From: Prorocentrum cordatum
Lineage: Eukaryota; Sar; Dinophyceae; Prorocentrales; Prorocentraceae
Reading direction: 5' to 3'
Assembly: GCA_963575745.1 (NCBI GenBank)
Contig: CAUYUJ010007280.1
Span: 28,501-92,500, forward strand
DNA length: 64,000 bases
A program made the translations under genes and the position numbers. The notes below the pieces were generated by a model. That model worked only from the letters and a program-made list of their open reading frames with translations, had not been told where the DNA came from and did not search any database. How positions within the stretch are numbered: the first letter of the stretch is position 1; each line of letters begins with the position of its first letter. Positions 32,176 through 43,796 of this stretch are shown piece by piece.

Positions 32176-32612
32176 CACGCCCACCCTGCATACCGCGGCC
32201 GCCAGACCCCAAGTTGTCTCGAAAGTCCCGGTTATCCCGCCTCGCGCTCTCGACAGACACGACAGAAAACACACATACTGCGGCCGCCAGACCCCAAGTT
32301 GTCCCCAGAATCCAGGGTATCCCACCTCGCGCCCTCGACAAACACGACAGAACACACCCTGCATACCGCGGCCGCCAGACCCCAAATTGTCCCGAGTGTG
32401 CCGGTTATCCCGCCTCGCGCCCTCGACAAACACGACAGAACACACCCTGCATACCGCGGCCGCCAGACCCCAAGATGTCCCGAGTGTCCCCAGCATCCCG
32501 CCTCGCGCCCTCGACAAACACGAAAACGCACCCTGCATACCGCGCGCCAGACCCCAAGTTGTCCCGAGAATCCCGGGTATCCCGTCTCGCGCCCTCGACA
32601 AACACGACAGAA
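32176..32612 (+). repeat. 85-88-bp tandem array
   Basis: Five units, each with GCATACCGCGGCCGCCAGAC, CCAAGTTGTCCC, CCCGCCTCGCGCCCTCGAC and AACACGACAG blocks. The CGGCCGCC phase marks are at 32196, 32281, 32369 and 32457; the fifth unit has lost GGCC. Confidence 0.92.
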
Positions 32613-34300
32613 CACAATCTGACACAACAGAACATGACAGAACATAGCAAGAGCATGACATGACATGGTAGAACATAACATATCAATACCATGGTAAAAA
32701 AGAGGACACCTGCATATCACAGAGCATACCAGGGCTGAACACGACAGAACAGAAAACGGCATAACACAACATAATATAAGCTAGCCAGCCATAACATAAG
32801 ACACATTGACTGAACATATTATATCAAGGCTCACCGTCACCAAACATATCATCATACGCCAACAGAGCATAGCGGCGAACATGCCTAAACACAACATGAC
32901 GCACATAACACGAGCATACCATAACATGACAGAGCAAAGCATCGCCAAATCATGACAATAGGCACATGGTAGCACATCACATAACACATCATATCATAGC
33001 ATGGTAGAGCAGAAGGCGACATACCACAACATAACATAGCATCGAGGACAACATAAGACATCTTGGCAGAACATCCCCCTATCATTACACTTCATCGCAG
33101 AACATATCATAACACGACAGTGTGGCACATCGCCACATACTAGCATAGCATGCCATAATATATAATACTGTGCCGAGCCGTCCAGAAACACAACACCACA
33201 TCACATACCAGAGCATAACATGATATAACAGAAGACGACATAGCACGACATAAGATAATTGAGTCGAGCATACCATAACAAAAGATGGCAAGACACATCA
33301 TATCATGACACAACATCACAACACGTAGCATAAGACGGCGCCAGAGCATTGCAAAACGTACTAGCAAAACAAATCAAAACATAATGTACTGAGCCGAGCC
33401 GTCAACAAGATCACGGAACAGAGCATGCTGTAACATAATATGTCAGCATAGCGTGCAATACCATAGTGCCGCATCGCAGATCATACCATCGCATCTCCAA
33501 CCATATGGTGACAGACTTGAGAATACCATAGCATATCCAACCAGAAGGGGAAAATGTAGGTGAAGAGGGCATCACAACAAACGACGCATATAATGTCACA
33601 GGCGTCACGACGTCACGCCAGCACGTCGACAACAGAAGAAGACACAATAGAACAGAACATCAAAGATCATTGCTACTCGGAGCACGCCCGAACCGTTTTT
33701 GAACACAGAAACGGCAGTAGTGCACAGGGGGAGGGGAGTACCACGGCAGAACAAGACATAGCAACACATAATAACATATCATACCATACTATATTGAGCC
33801 AAGCCGGCAACACCATCACGGAAAATATCATGTTATACCATTAGCTGAGAGAACATATCGTGCCCTAACATGGTGCCAAAGGGCAGAGTATAACTTAACG
33901 TGCCAAAGCACACTGAGGCAGAAGCGTGCATGACAGAGCATACTTTCATGAATGAGATAAAGCAAGGGCAGAGGGATATCGTAACATAATACATCGTAAG
34001 TGCATGTTGGTCAGCATCGCCACAGGGATCAAGAGTCACATTTCATGAGCGATACGCCGATGTCTCTAGCGCGGCAGGCGTCAAGACGTCACGCTGGCCC
34101 GTCGATATCAGACCATCAGAGAACACAACGTCACATTCTACCTCGGGGCAAAATCCTACCACACACACACACACACGTTTAGCACAACATCACGTATACA
34201 GTAGCCACAATTAGACGGTGTCGCCCAGGCGTCACGACTTCACGCCGGCCCATCGATCACACAACTGGACATAATAGAGCATAACATGTTAGAGAGTGAC
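32613..34300 (+). repeat. Degenerate CATAACATA sequence, 1.7 kb
   Basis: A/C-rich sequence of AACATA, CATAGC and GACAGAACA words without fixed period, and a CACACACACAC run near 34160. Cys/Val/Met-rich minus-strand frames are composition-driven. No gene recognised. Confidence 0.8.
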
Positions 34301-34419
34301 TCCATGGAATACTGTCAACGCTTTTAAAAGCAGCAACGGCGGTAGTGGAGAGGCGACGCCGCCGGGCACTGCGCACATCCTTCCAGTAGGCGCGCGCAAC
34401 GTTGGGACCAAACGCGCAA

Positions 34420-34640
34420 ACTACTTTGCATTGCTCTGCCTTGTTTTGCATTGCTCTGCGTGGCTTTGCACTGCCTTTGCGCTGCCTTGCGCTGCATCAT
34501 GGTGATTTGCATTGCTCTCTTTGCGTTGCTTTGCACTGCTTCATATTGATTGGCATTGCTTCGCATTGCTTTGTTGTCCCTGCGTTGCTTTCAATTGGTT
34601 TCCATTGTTTCGCATTGCTTTGTGTTCCAGTGCGCTGGGG
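34420..34640 (+). repeat. Degenerate GCATTGCTTT repeat
   Basis: TTGCATTGCTCTGC and GCGTTGCTTTGC words, the reverse complement type of 31000-31290. Confidence 0.85.
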
Positions 34641-34815
34641 TACAAAGTTTACACCATATAGATAGCACTGCAAACATTATACCACGTAGATTGCGCCGCA
34701 TACGTTGCACCACATATATTGCACCACCTAGCTTACACCACATGATTGTACCACATAGCTGACACTTGGTATACTGCACCACGTAGTTTGCACCACAATG
34801 ATTGCACAACACCGT
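34640..34815 (+). repeat. Degenerate TTGCACCACATA repeat
   Basis: GCACCACATA and TACACCACAT words, like those at 23205-23370. Confidence 0.75.
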
Positions 34816-35678
34816 CAGCTAAGACACACTGCTTGGGGTTGAGACTGGCGAGCATCTCTATATGTGTGCATTACACATAGGTTGTGTACACTACCTGTAC
34901 CCACAGAAGAATACTGCAACGAAAACATGCCAGCGCGGATCAGAAGCAATAGTTTCAGGCACGCGCGATTTGCAGTGCAGATGGCGCCGACCTCAGGGCC
35001 CCAGGGCTGCAACCAGAAATCGCAGCAAGCATCGGGGCGCACCAGCCATAAGGCACCACTGACGGAACACCAGGGCAGCAACTAGAAACCGAAACGAACG
35101 GAAGTTCATAGGACAGGACACCATCCAATGGGCACCAGCCTTTCGGCACCACCTGGTGGGCGCCAACACGGTAACCGAAAATCGTAGCAACTTTGTTTCG
35201 CGGAAGACAGCCTCCGACAATCTTTGCGCATGCCACACGCCGGCTGGCACTGCGATCAACTCGCATTGCCACACAAAAATCGTGAGACCCAGCCTGGAGG
35301 AGGAGGAAAGGGGACAAGAAACAGGATAGAAAAGAGGGCAGGGAACACATCAGGAGAGAGCTCTCACAATTGACCCTCGCGGGTAGGAACAACACGAGAC
35401 CGGAGGCACAACAGAGGGGAGGGAGGGGGAGGGAGAGAGGAGAGGGCGAAAACCCAAACACAGACAGCAGGCGCGCTGACACATCGGACCCGCTCCGGAA
35501 GTCGCAGCAGGTGGGGCATCACAACGAACCACCGGGCCAGCCAGAGAGCACCACCCGGTGGGCACCAGGGCGGCACATGAGCACCCGGTGGGCCACCAGC
35601 CAGAGAGCACCACCCGCAGCAGTGGGGACAGCGGCAGCCAGAAGTCGCAGCACATGAACCATCATAACGCAGCGGCTA
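34816..35678. other. Stretch with loose GGCACCAC words, no gene
   Basis: AACCAGAAATCGCAGCA-type and GGCACCACC-type words recur irregularly, and a GGGAGGGGGAGGGAG purine patch lies near 35410. No protein recognised. Confidence 0.45.
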
Positions 35679-35859
35679 CAGTCGGGGCGTTGACCCAAGG
35701 AACCCTAAATGAGGAACGAGGCCCCTTTCCTTCCATAAGTGAACCTTCGATCTCCTGTCGAAAACATAAGTAAGGAAAGCCTGAGGCAAGCTGTGAAACA
35801 CTTAAGGAACGCGGAGCCCCTCCCCAACGAAAAGGGTTCCTTCTTCAGGGCCCCGACTG
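35679..35859 (+). mobile_element. Family C MITE, TA target site
   Basis: CAGTCGGGGCGTTGACCC ... CAGGGCCCCGACTG, bounded by TA at 35677-35678 and 35860-35861. Confidence 0.88.
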
Positions 35860-36095
35860 TATAGCGCATCATGCTGAGGCCACATGGCAGCAGGTACACT
35901 TCGGATCTCCTTCGGCGCAGCCATGCGGCCCTCACTTCAAGGGCTGCGTGTGGGAACGCTGGGGGGCTTCACCATGCGATCGCAAGAGGCACCAGAGCGT
36001 CGGGGGGGCCGCACCACCTGACCCGAGAGACGAGCGCCGCCACCGCGCAACCGCCCCCCGGGTCAGCCTGGACGCCACACCCAGCTGGGGATACC
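35860..36095. other. Spacer without recognised gene
   Basis: Mixed sequence between a family C and a family F copy. Confidence 0.4.
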
Positions 36096-36265
36096 CAAAG
36101 GTACCGATACCGCTACTCCCCGGACCTCTCCCGGGGTGCGTTCTTACCAGGATTTCAAAGCGAATCCAGCGGTGGCGACGAGGGCCTCCCAGGAGGCCCC
36201 CCCCAAAAAAACGGGCGAAGGGTAGAGGTATAGGCCAACCTTTTCCTCTTCTGACCAAAGGGCGG
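36096..36265 (+). repeat. Dispersed repeat family F
   Basis: CCCCGGACCTCTCCCGGGG, GCGAATCCAGCGGTGGCGAC and GAGGGCCTCCCAGGAGGCC in order. Internal palindromes are present but no clean terminal repeat was found. Confidence 0.75.
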
Positions 36266-36742
36266 GCGAGCGAGGGGCAAAACGGCGGCAGCGCGGCACC
36301 TCCGCGGGCCCGCGCGCCCTCCCGCGCAGCCGCCAAGCCGCCCGCTCCCAGCGCGCGCGCGCGCCCAGCCGCCCGACCACGGAGCGGGGAAGCCCGACCA
36401 CAGAGCGGGGGAAGCCCTGGGGCCCAGACCACAGCACGACCACACTTTTGGCGTCGGCGGCTAGGCAGGGGACGTCTGCGCTGGCGATGGGATGCCTAAA
36501 CGGGGATACCGTTAGAGCGAATTGTGCCACCATGCAAGAGGAGGAGCGGGGAGAGGGCGCGGCCGAAAGGGGGGCGGGACGGAGCGATCTGCTCAGGGGG
36601 GACGGATCGCTCCCCGAGCGAGCGGCGTCAGCACGACCACACAGAGCCCGACCACGACCCCAGCCGCCGCGCCGCCGCCCACCAAGAGCCGCCTGACGTG
36701 CCACCACCCGCTGCGCCACGGAGGCGAGGCAGCCCGGCGGCC

Positions 36743-36880
36743 GCTATACTCCCCGGACCTCTCCCGGGGTGCGCTCTGACAAGAACTTCGAGGCGAAGCC
36801 AGCGCTGGCGACGAGGGCCTCCGGAGGCCCAAGAAGGCGAAAACGAGGGAATGCCTTTTCCTCCTCTGGTGGTCGGCGCA
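36743..36880 (+). repeat. Dispersed repeat family F
   Basis: Second close copy (CCCCGGACCTCTCCCGGGG, AAGCCAGCGCTGGCGACGAG). The GC-rich sequence between the two copies (36266-36742) shows no gene. Confidence 0.75.
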
Positions 36881-37039
36881 ATGCGCGAGGGCCCCAACCG
36901 CCAGCGCGAGCGCCCTGCTCTGCTGCGCACCATCCCCTCTGGGAAGAAAGGTGCGCAGTACTTCTGCTCCACGGCGGCAGGAGGAAAGGGAGTTGTTGGT
37001 TGGTTGAGAGAGAAAAAGAGAGAATGAGAGTGAGACAAT

Positions 37040-37375
37040 ACATGTAAAGACACACGCACATACACATCTATATATATATACATAGACGTGTATATATATA
37101 TATATATGCATATATAATGTGTAAACATATGTATGTATACATGCATGTATGCATGCATGTATGTATGCATATTTGTATGTATGTGTGTATGAAAGAATGT
37201 GTGTGTATGTATGTATGTATGCATGCATGTATGTATGCATGTATGTATGGATGCATGTGTGTATGTATGTATGTATGTATGTATGTATGTATGTATGTGT
37301 GTACGTATGTAAGTATGCAGGTATGAATTATGTATGTATGCGTATATATGTATGTATGTATGTATGTATGCAGTA
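37040..37375 (+). repeat. (TATG)n/(TA)n microsatellite
   Basis: TATATA runs at 37070-37115, then GTAT and GCAT tetranucleotide repeats to 37372. Confidence 0.97.
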
Positions 37376-37394
37376 ACAAAAAACACTGGTAGAT

Positions 37395-37505
37395 GTAAAG
37401 AGAGGGAGAGAGATAGAGAGAGAGAGAGAAGACGGGACATAAAGGGAGAAATGGATGGTGTTGTCAGGGGGAAAGAGAAAGAGAGAGAGAGAGAGAGAAA
37501 GGAGG
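37395..37505 (+). repeat. (GA)n-rich tract
   Basis: GAGAGA and GAAAGAGA runs. Confidence 0.92.
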
Positions 37506-37564
37506 GAAGAAGTGGTGGGTGGTGGTGGTCACTGCATTTGAGGAAAGGGTCCCGAGCAGATCAA

Positions 37565-37640
37565 CACGCACCACGACCACGACGACGCCGACGACAACGA
37601 CGACGACGACAACGACGACGACGACGGAGACGAGGCGCGC
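37565..37640 (+). repeat. (ACG)n trinucleotide tract
   Basis: ACGACG repeats with CAC interruptions. Confidence 0.93.
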
Positions 37641-38205
37641 AGACGATCCGCACCGAAGCACGGATTCGGGAAAAGGCCCACCCTGCAGGTTCGCAGGTTC
37701 GGCTCAACAGCACATCGCTGAGCGGTGCAGCGGCCGCCCCTGGGCACAGGCCCCCCCCAGAGCAGCAGCCAGACAAGTCGGGTTTGCACCCTCATGCATT
37801 GCTGGACCCTGGGCGCGTTTCGGCACCCTCTTCCCCAACCTCGTCAGGGCCACCGACAAGGGAGAGGGCGCGGTGGCCGACGCGTCCCTGAGCTAAGAAG
37901 CTCAAAGCGCCGCGGCTCAGAGAGCCGGCAAAACAGACAGACAGACGAACGGGCGGACAAACGGAAAGCCAGGCGGCGTACAATGCCTGGCAATCCAAGT
38001 GAAGGAAGAAGTGCAGGATGAATACCATGAGGGGAACGGGGTAGTCGGAAAGCGGGGGAGGAACCACATGTTTCATCTTGCTTCTCCGCCAGAGAGCAGA
38101 GGGCGAGGGAGGCAACAGCCTCGGTCAGCTCTGTGTGCGGCGATGGGTCGTTCGCCCAGTCGAGGGCCGTCTTGTCGTCCTCCCACCCCCGATGCGAGCT
38201 TGCTG
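37641..38205. other. Stretch without recognised gene
   Basis: Mixed sequence; no domain or family repeat. Confidence 0.4.
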
Positions 38206-38209
38206 ACCT

Positions 38210-38495
38210 CCTTCTCCTCCTCCCCCTCCTCCTCCTCCTGTTCTTTCTCCTCCTCCTCCTCCTCCTCCTCCTCCTCATCGTGTTCCTCCTCCTCTTCCTC
38301 CTCCTCTTCCTCCTCCTCTTCCTCCTCCTCTTCCTCCTCGTGTTGCTCCTCCTCCTCCTCCTCCATTTCCTCCTTCTCCTCCTCCTGCTACTCTGTCTTC
38401 CTCCTCCTTCTCATCCTCCTCCTCCTCGTGTTCCTCCTCCTCCTCCTTGTGCGGCTCCTCGCCCTCCTCCTGCTCTTGCTCCTCCTCCGCAGCCA
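38210..38495 (+). repeat. (CCT)n tract
   Basis: CTC repeats with regular CTCTTCCTCCTC variants near 38285-38340. Confidence 0.95.
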
Positions 38496-38602
38496 GTCCT
38501 CTTGCAGCAGGAGGGCCCCGAGCGTAGTCGGCGGACTGGAGAGAATGACAATGGCGGCACGGGCCGCACAGAGGGGTCAAAACCAATGCCAGCAGCGACA
38601 CT

Positions 38603-38731
38603 GGCCATCGCTCGGACGCCCATTCCCTGTGTTTTCTCGGTGTCGTGCGTGGTTCTTCCGCCAGATGATCAAGGATGCTCCTCGATGGTCCTCGCCGAAG
38701 CAAAAATGCACACGTCCGAGCGATGCCAAGG
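38603..38731. mobile_element. Family L MITE-like element
   Basis: TGGCCATCGCTCGGACG at the left is mirrored by CGTCCGAGCGATGCCA at the right. The second copy at 58136-58263 shares the core GATGCTCCTCGATGGTCCTC. Confidence 0.7.
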
Positions 38732-38823
38732 CGACAGGGCTGGGACCAGTGACCAGGCCCGACCACGCTGGGCGAGCGAGCGGGGAGCCAAAGCAGCACT
38801 CCACCCACTCCGAAACCTTTGGC

Positions 38824-38980
38824 GTCAGGTCGGGCATGTCCTCCTACAGGCGGGTTCTGAAGAACCATAAGAACAGCCAAATCAAATTCAAAAGCTGTCA
38901 AATATACTCGAACATCAACCCCGGACTATTTTTCGCTATCTTTGAATATTTCTCCAGTATGGGGGACACGCCCGCCTTAA
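38824..38980 (+). mobile_element. Family B MITE
   Basis: GTCAGGTCGGGCATGTCCTC ... GGGGGACACGCCCGCCTTAA, inverted ends around an AT-rich core. Confidence 0.8.
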
Positions 38981-39112
38981 CTTTGGCGCTTCGATTTTTG
39001 TCGATGCGTGGGCCCCGCATCTCTCAATTCCTTCCCGAGGACCAGCTCTCTATCCCAAGGAGACGCTGGCCTCCACGGGGGGAAACTGACGACAGACTGG
39101 CCGCCTTTACGT

Positions 39113-39352
39113 TTAGGTCGGGCAATCCCTCCTACAGGCTGAGTTTGGACGAAGGAGTTCAGGCATAGCCAACCATAGCTCAAACATATTTTTTGTTCAA
39201 TCGGCGAATCGTTCCCATACTGATTTTGGACGAAGCAGTTCAGACATAGCCAAACATAGCTCAAACATATTTCTTGAAATCGAGGAATCGTTCCCATGCT
39301 ATGTTTGACTATGTTTGAGCATTCCCCCTGCAGAGGGACACGGCCGACTCAA
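39113..39352 (+). mobile_element. Family B MITE with internal duplication
   Basis: TTAGGTCGGGCAATCCCTCC ... GAGGGACACGGCCGACTC. The core carries a tandem duplicate of a GACATAGCCAAACATAGCTC-type segment (about 80 bp), which explains the greater length. Confidence 0.75.
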
Positions 39353-39497
39353 CTCTACTTCTTCGAGGCGCCAGAGGACTTGGGCAGACCGCGCCCCAGG
39401 GAGCCCCCGGTGCTCCCCAGGGGAAATCTCCAGCGCCAGCGCGCCAGCAAGACTCGGACACCGCCCCCGAAACGTCCCGCGCCGCACCAAAACTCTA

Positions 39498-39677
39498 CTC
39501 CAGATTTCGTAATAAAGGGAGGGGGGTCTCATTTCGGGGGGGGGTCTCTTCCAGGCTATCTTGGAGGGCCTGGGGGGGTCTGGGGACGATGTTTTGGAGG
39601 GTTCTCCCACGGGGGGGGTCTGAAATGGCTCGTCTTGGAGGGTCCAGACCCCCTCCCTTGTATTACGAAATCTGGAG
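39498..39677. mobile_element. Family N MITE, TA target site
   Basis: CTCCAGATTTCGTAATAAAG ... CTTGTATTACGAAATCTGGAG nearly perfect inverted ends, extending into GGGAGGGGGGTC / GACCCCCTCCC. TA lies outside both ends (39496-39497, 39678-39679). Confidence 0.85.
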
Positions 39678-39859
39678 TACCCAGGGCGCACTCAGGAAAT
39701 GTTGAGTCGCTCGTGTGCAAAGATTCTCGAGCCTCTCAAGCCGACCGCATTGACAGCAGATCAAGGCTTTTGGATCAAATCGCGGTGGCTGCATCACATA
39801 ATGTGCGGGGTGGATGGCGGTTCGAACGCGCAACGCCGAACAAGACGCTGAAAATTCCC

Positions 39860-40440
39860 GTGGTCACATTCGCTTCGTCCAGTCATTTTCACGTTCTCCC
39901 TCCGACCTCATCATACTGGTCCACATTCCTGCTCGTTCTCTACTCCTCATCGTCCTTCTTGCCCTCATCGCGACCCATTTCTCCTTATTCTCGACCTTCC
40001 CTTCCTCCTCCTCGACCGCCACATGGTAAGCTACTCTCTCCCTCATCTGATCCGGAGTGCCAGCTTCAACAAGTCTAAGCTTCTTGCCCTCATCCTCCTT
40101 CTTACCCTCATCGGGACCCATCTCTCCTTCTTCCCGACCTTTCCGTCCGTCTCCTCGACCGCCACATGGCGGATTTTGGAAACCCTGAGCCCAAACAGAT
40201 GTTCATCTCTTGGGGACGCATTTTTTACTTCCGCCGCCCCCCGCCGAGCTTCCGCCAGCTTCCGCCGGTGGAGGCGGCCTCGTTTTACTTCCGCCGACCT
40301 TCCGCCGCCCTTCCGCCGCCTTCCGCGGCGGAAGAGATGACAACTCTTTCTATCCTCGAAGGCAAGGCCTTGTTTTGAACGCCCAACATAGTGAGCCGCT
40401 CTCTCCCTCCTCGGATCCGGAGCGTCGGCTTCACAAAGTC
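39860..40440 (+). repeat. Loose tandem duplication, ~125-bp module
   Basis: CTCCTCGACCGCCACATGG occurs at about 40009 and 40151, each preceded by a CTTGCCCTCATC ... GACCCATxTCTCC module. CTCTCTCCCTC ... GATCCGGAG recurs near 40035 and 40397. Confidence 0.6.
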
Positions 40441-40539
40441 TCACTTTTTGTCCGCTCCCGAGCTCGGAGATTGAGCTTCACATGCCTGTTGGGGCGTCAC
40501 ATGGCCTGAGTGGCTCTGCCTGGGTAATGACGGTGGAGG

Positions 40540-40845
40540 GAGGGAGGGGGAGGAGGGAGAGGAGGAGGAGGGAGAGGAGGAGAGGGAGGAGGAGGAGGAG
40601 GAGGAGGAGGAGGAGGAGGAGGAGGAGGAGGAGGAGGAGGAGAGGAGAAGGAGGAGGAGGAGGAGAGGAGGAGGAGAAGAGGAGGAGGAGCAGGAGGAGG
40701 AGGAGGAGGGGGAGGAGGAGGAGGAGGAGGAGGAGGAGGAGGAGGAGGAGAGGAGGAGGAGGAGGAGGAGGAGGAGGAGGAGGAGGAGGAGGAGGAGGAG
40801 GAGGAGGAAGAGGAGGAGGAGCAGAAGGAGGAGTAGGAGGATGGG
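40540..40845 (+). repeat. (GGA)n tract
   Basis: About 300 bp of GGA repeat with AGA and GCA interruptions. Confidence 0.97.
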
Positions 40846-41696
40846 GGTCCACCCTCAGCTCCACTTCTGAGGTCAGAGTCTGAGCTTCAGCTCTGCTTGG
40901 GAATGAATGCAGGGGCCCCAGGGGGACGCCACGGCCACGCCAGCCGTTGGCCCCCTCCCACGTCGTTCTCCCTCCACCTTTGCATCAGTGTGCTCCCCCC
41001 TCTCCTGCTCCTTCCCGTCCCGGGACCAGGAGGTGCGATGCCCCTTGGTAGAAAGGCCGATGGAGGGAGGGAAGGGGAGGAGCTCGAGCTTTTCCAGACA
41101 AGTTCAGAAATAGCTCTGGCTGCTCTGGCACCAACCAGAACAGATTTGGCTTTGCGCGATTACGGAGCAGATGACGCTCACTGCAAGCGAATTGAGGGCA
41201 TGGGCCTGCAAGAGGCAAGAGGTCGCCCGGAGCACCGAGCGAGCTAATTAAATCGCTTGACTGTGCCTTCATCTGATTTGTGCAGCATGCGTGTGTGCCA
41301 ACCTGCAGCACGCCTTCCTTTCCTTCCCCCCACACCCTCGCGACAGACACACAACGCCGCGCCGAGCTGCTGCCGAACAATCTGCCAGCGGAACACCGTC
41401 CACCCCAGCACTTTGAAATCGGTCGCCCGCCGACGTTTCCCTCCTCCCCAGACCGTCGACGTCGTAATTCTGCCACGGCGTGAGATGGACCAGAAAACAA
41501 ACGACAACTCCCCACCTATGGCCCCACGGGACTTTGCGTACACCGAGAGATCTGCCGTGGGTTTTTGCGTGTCAGACGCTCCCGCCCCCGAGGGGCCGTA
41601 GCGCAGCATGAACGGCAGCAGGTGGGGCGGAGTCGTTCGATTTCGGGCCGATGGGAGACGGAACTCTCGATCTCACTCTCGGGAACGGCTCCTCTA
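40846..41696. other. Stretch without recognised gene
   Basis: Open frames on both strands (for example plus 40897-41247) have no recognisable domain. No family repeats seen. Confidence 0.45.
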
Positions 41697-41893
41697 GTAG
41701 AAGAAACACCGGAATGAACCTAGACTTCTGGCGCTCCGCGCGGAATTATTGGATCTGCGCTGGACCCCCCTCCCTGGCGCGCGGAGCGTGCCAGGCGCGG
41801 CGCCGGAGGCGCCGCCGAGAGGGCCCCGGCGCGGATCCAAGAAACCCGCGCGGAGCACCGAACGTTTCTGCGTATGCCGTTTTTCTCCTTCTT
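41697..41893. mobile_element. Family E foldback element
   Basis: GGCGCTCCGCGCGGAATTAT is mirrored by AAGAAACCCGCGCGGAGC with mismatches; outer arms are AGAAACACCGGAATG / CGTATGCCGTTTTTCTCC. Confidence 0.8.
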
Positions 41894-42056
41894 TCGAGTG
41901 CAGGAGCCAGGCCCCCCCCCCAGAGGAGCGCCTCTTGGAGGCGGAGGTGCCCCGAAACAGCAGCTCCCTGCAGGGCATCGTCGCTCGAGGCGGGCCCAAG
42001 GCCTGAGGTCCCCCTTGCCAGGCGTTCCGCCACGGGCCCCTTGGCCATCCTGTGGC

Positions 42057-42180
42057 CGCGGGCGGTCCACTGGCGGCAGTCGACGGGCGGTCCACTGGCG
42101 GCGGTCCACTGGCGGCGGTCCACTGGCGATCTCCTGGCGGCGCCCCTTTGCTGTTCCTCGGCGGTCCACTGGCGGCCTTC
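42057..42180 (+). repeat. 15-bp repeat (GGCGGTCCACTGGCG)
   Basis: Six or seven imperfect copies. Confidence 0.88.
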
Positions 42181-42344
42181 CGCGCGAAGGCTGAACGCCC
42201 GCGTCCCACACAAGGGGCGCCTAACGTCGCGCTCCGCGCTACGCGGAGCGCGAAGCGCTGCGAGCTCTCGCGCCGCCCCCCAACCAGAGCCGAACCGCCG
42301 AAGCGCGGATAACTTCGCGCCCTCGAGGGCGCCCTTGCTAACAA

Positions 42345-42560
42345 AGCAGACTCGGTCAACGTCGAATCGGGGAATCAGATTGAATCGGACTGTGCGTCGG
42401 ATCGGGCTGCGTCGGCACGGAGTCGGAATCGAATCGGATCGGCCGAGTCAAGATGAACAACAGCGCCATGCGAGCATCGGGCCGCATCGGATCGTTTGAA
42501 AATCGGCGTCGGATCGGATCGAGCGGGCCCAAACCCATCTGGAGTCGGACCGATCGGATC
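42345..42560 (+). repeat. Degenerate GAATCGGATCG repeat
   Basis: Irregular TCGGATCGG and GAATCGG words, as at 19600-19670. Confidence 0.7.
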
Positions 42561-42701
42561 GGCATGAGCCCTGCACTGGGGGGGGGGCAATGATCAGGTG
42601 CCATGGTATCTGCCTTGTCGACGTGGGCCCTGGCTTCTGACTGCACGTGGGCCACCCCATCTTGGACAACCTCAATTCGGGGGCGCGCAAACACGGATTA
42701 G

Positions 42702-42743
42702 CGATCCATGGATTTGGCGCGCGGTCGCCAAATCCATGGATCG
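42702..42743. other. Perfect 18-bp inverted repeat
   Basis: CGATCCATGGATTTGGCG, a 6-nt loop, then CGCCAAATCCATGGATCG. No mismatch. Not part of a family seen elsewhere here. Confidence 0.9.
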
Positions 42744-43133
42744 AGGGAGGTGCCCTCCCCAAAATGCGGCTGGTGCCGCCTAGTTCGACGGCGGAAATCC
42801 GCGATTTCCCATGGAAACGGGACCCGTCGTTAATACACGCCCCCTTGATCCATGTTTGCGATCGCCTAATCAACTCTCGGGGGCCCCCAGCGGCTGTCGA
42901 CCCTCCCCTTCCGTTCTGAAGTTGCGGCGCCGTCCGATCTTCGCGGCGCAAGGCCCCAGACGCAGGCCCTGGGAGAGCGTGCAAGAGAAGGCCCTCCGCG
43001 GAGGCCGCACAGGAAAAACCCAACCGAATCGACGACGAAACCGAAGCCGAGCTGAACCGACAGGCCGCAGGCAGCCCAGAAGGGGCGCAACAGCGCACCA
43101 ACCAACCGAGCCGCACCGACCGCATGCGACTGG
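42744..43133. other. Stretch without recognised gene
   Basis: Mixed sequence before a family B copy. Confidence 0.4.
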
Positions 43134-43294
43134 CCTTAGGCCGGGCATGTCCCCCTACAGGCGGGTTTGATGTTTGACGAAAAATTAAACATAATCCAAA
43201 CAATACCCCAAAATACTCACTCCAAAAATTGTCCCCAGAGTATGTGTTGAACCATTTTTGAAAATACGTCCTGTAGAGGGACACGCCTGACTTA
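43134..43294 (+). mobile_element. Family B MITE
   Basis: CCTTAGGCCGGGCATGTCC ... GAGGGACACGCCTGACTTAA; AT-rich core with ACTCCAAAAATTG. Confidence 0.82.
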
Positions 43295-43389
43295 AGACTG
43301 GCCGCAAAGCAACCGAACCGACGGCACAGCGGACCTGCTTCCCAGATCTCTTGACGTCGTGTTGGTTTCACGCCGTGGACGCTCAGAGG

Positions 43390-43470
43390 CCTAAACCCCT
43401 TCCCTGGGGCCGGTTTCATCCCGGGTCCTTCTTTGACGGATCCAATGCCCCGCGAGGCCGAAGAAGCCGT
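43390..43470 (+). repeat. Family A fragment
   Basis: CCCCTTCCCTGGGGCCGG, ATCCCGGGTCC and GCCCCGCGAGGCCGAAG resemble the middle of family A; both termini are lost. Confidence 0.4.
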
Positions 43471-43796
43471 CAAGCATCCTTGCGCCGTCGATTTCTCCTC
43501 ACAGCGAAGATCTTGCCAGGATTGCTCAGCCGAGAAGGCGCAGACGACTGGCTGGCATGATCTGGGGCTTCCCCCCTGGGAACAGCAACCGGCGGAACAC
43601 CTCCAGGACCCTCTGCCCACAGGGCCCCGCCCCCTCGTGGGAGCGGCGGCGACGGCGCGGCGCGCGCGGAAGGGCGGCCGCCATCCGCGCGAGAGGGCCC
43701 GGCTGCCAGGGGGCCCTCGGTGGGCTCTCGGCGAGCCCTGTGAGCTCTCGCGGCGGAGGGCCGGGGCAGTGCCATTGGGGGGGGGGGGGCACCGCT

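Noticed and set aside
32613-34300. Cys/Val-rich minus-strand membrane proteins
   Set aside because: Short overlapping frames follow from CATAACATA word composition; none exceeds about 78 codons or shows a motif.
39810-39850. tRNA T-arm-like GGTTCGAAC
   Set aside because: No matching acceptor, D or anticodon stems could be drawn around it. A similar TTCGATT on the minus strand near 59600 also fails.
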